6,356 nucleotides of DNA from Oscillospiraceae bacterium (GTDB lineage: Bacteria; Bacillota; Clostridia; Oscillospirales; Ruminococcaceae). Every line of letters begins with the position of its first letter. The first letter of the stretch is position 1. Of the stretch, positions 6,247 to 6,356 are shown piece by piece. The position numbers and the translations under genes are program-made. The stretch lies in the NCBI GenBank assembly GCA_017472375.1, contig JAFUQL010000050.1:1-6356 (forward strand), in the 5' to 3' direction. The notes under the pieces are model-generated. The model saw only the letters and a list, made by a program, of their open reading frames with translations, was not told the DNA's origin and made no database searches.

Positions 6247-6356
6247 ATGGAGAGCAAGAAGACTATCATCGAGACTTACCGCCTGAGCGAGACCGACACC
6301 GGTTCTCCCGAGGTCCAGGTCGCCCTGCTGACCGCCCGCATCAACCACCTGAACGA
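6247..6356 (+). CDS. rpsO: 30S ribosomal protein S15 (3' end missing)
   Basis: S15 binds the central domain of 16S rRNA and is a primary assembly protein of the small-subunit platform. Only 36 codons and two bases are in the window, of a usual length near 88-89. The visible part begins MESKKTIIETYRLSETDTGS and continues PEVQVALLTARINHLN, which is the strongly conserved S15 start, including the DTGSPEVQ motif (17-24). The ATG has AGAGGT (6234-6239) 7 bases upstream. Codon choice (ATC, GAG, CTG, TCT, GTC) is of the strict kind seen in highly expressed genes. It probably has its own promoter at 6117-6145, and pnp is the usual next gene in Firmicutes. Confidence 0.97.
   Translation, partial: MESKKTIIETYRLSETDTGSPEVQVALLTARINHLN

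Noticed and set aside
1..6356. CRISPR array, tRNA/rRNA genes, insertion sequence, phage or defence genes
   Set aside because: No regularly spaced repeats, cloverleaf, transposase, integrase or defence-type domains were seen on either strand.

Overview
The window looks like a chromosomal segment of a GC-rich Clostridia, most likely an Oscillospiraceae/Ruminococcaceae gut anaerobe of the Faecalibacterium-Gemmiger-Subdoligranulum type. The genus is inferred from gene order, AGGAGG-type ribosome binding sites, composition and the flavour of the proteins. No database search was possible. All recognised genes are on the + strand.

Positions 3-2794 hold a compact housekeeping block: nrnA (5' end missing), truB and ribF. 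The truB gene starts at a TTG inside the end of nrnA, and ribF starts 4 bases after the truB stop, so the three are almost certainly co-transcribed and partly translationally coupled. This is the downstream part of the common Firmicutes cluster infB-rbfA-nrnA-truB-ribF-rpsO-pnp, which combines RNA turnover, tRNA pseudouridylation and FMN/FAD synthesis with ribosome genes. The first 36 codons of rpsO (S15) appear at the right edge.

Between ribF and rpsO, where the two genes are often close together, lie two large polytopic membrane proteins of 489 and 524 residues. Both have features of GT-C type membrane glycosyltransferases, which use polyprenyl-phosphate sugars, but neither can be given a substrate or gene name. 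The first shares the very high GC and G/C-ending codons of the housekeeping block. The second, with the spacer before it, is clearly less GC-rich, which suggests a separate history. They may build or decorate a cell-envelope glycan; that is an inference from fold type only.

The S15 gene appears to have its own sigma-A-type promoter (TTGTAA, 17 bases, extended -10 TGCTATACT) a few bases after the second membrane gene. A leader of about 95 bases follows, which could fold and may be the site of S15 autoregulation. I found no tRNA, rRNA, CRISPR array, insertion sequence or convincing intrinsic terminator, and no clear evidence of a wholly new system. The most interesting items are the two-gene membrane insertion, the composition break and the rpsO leader.
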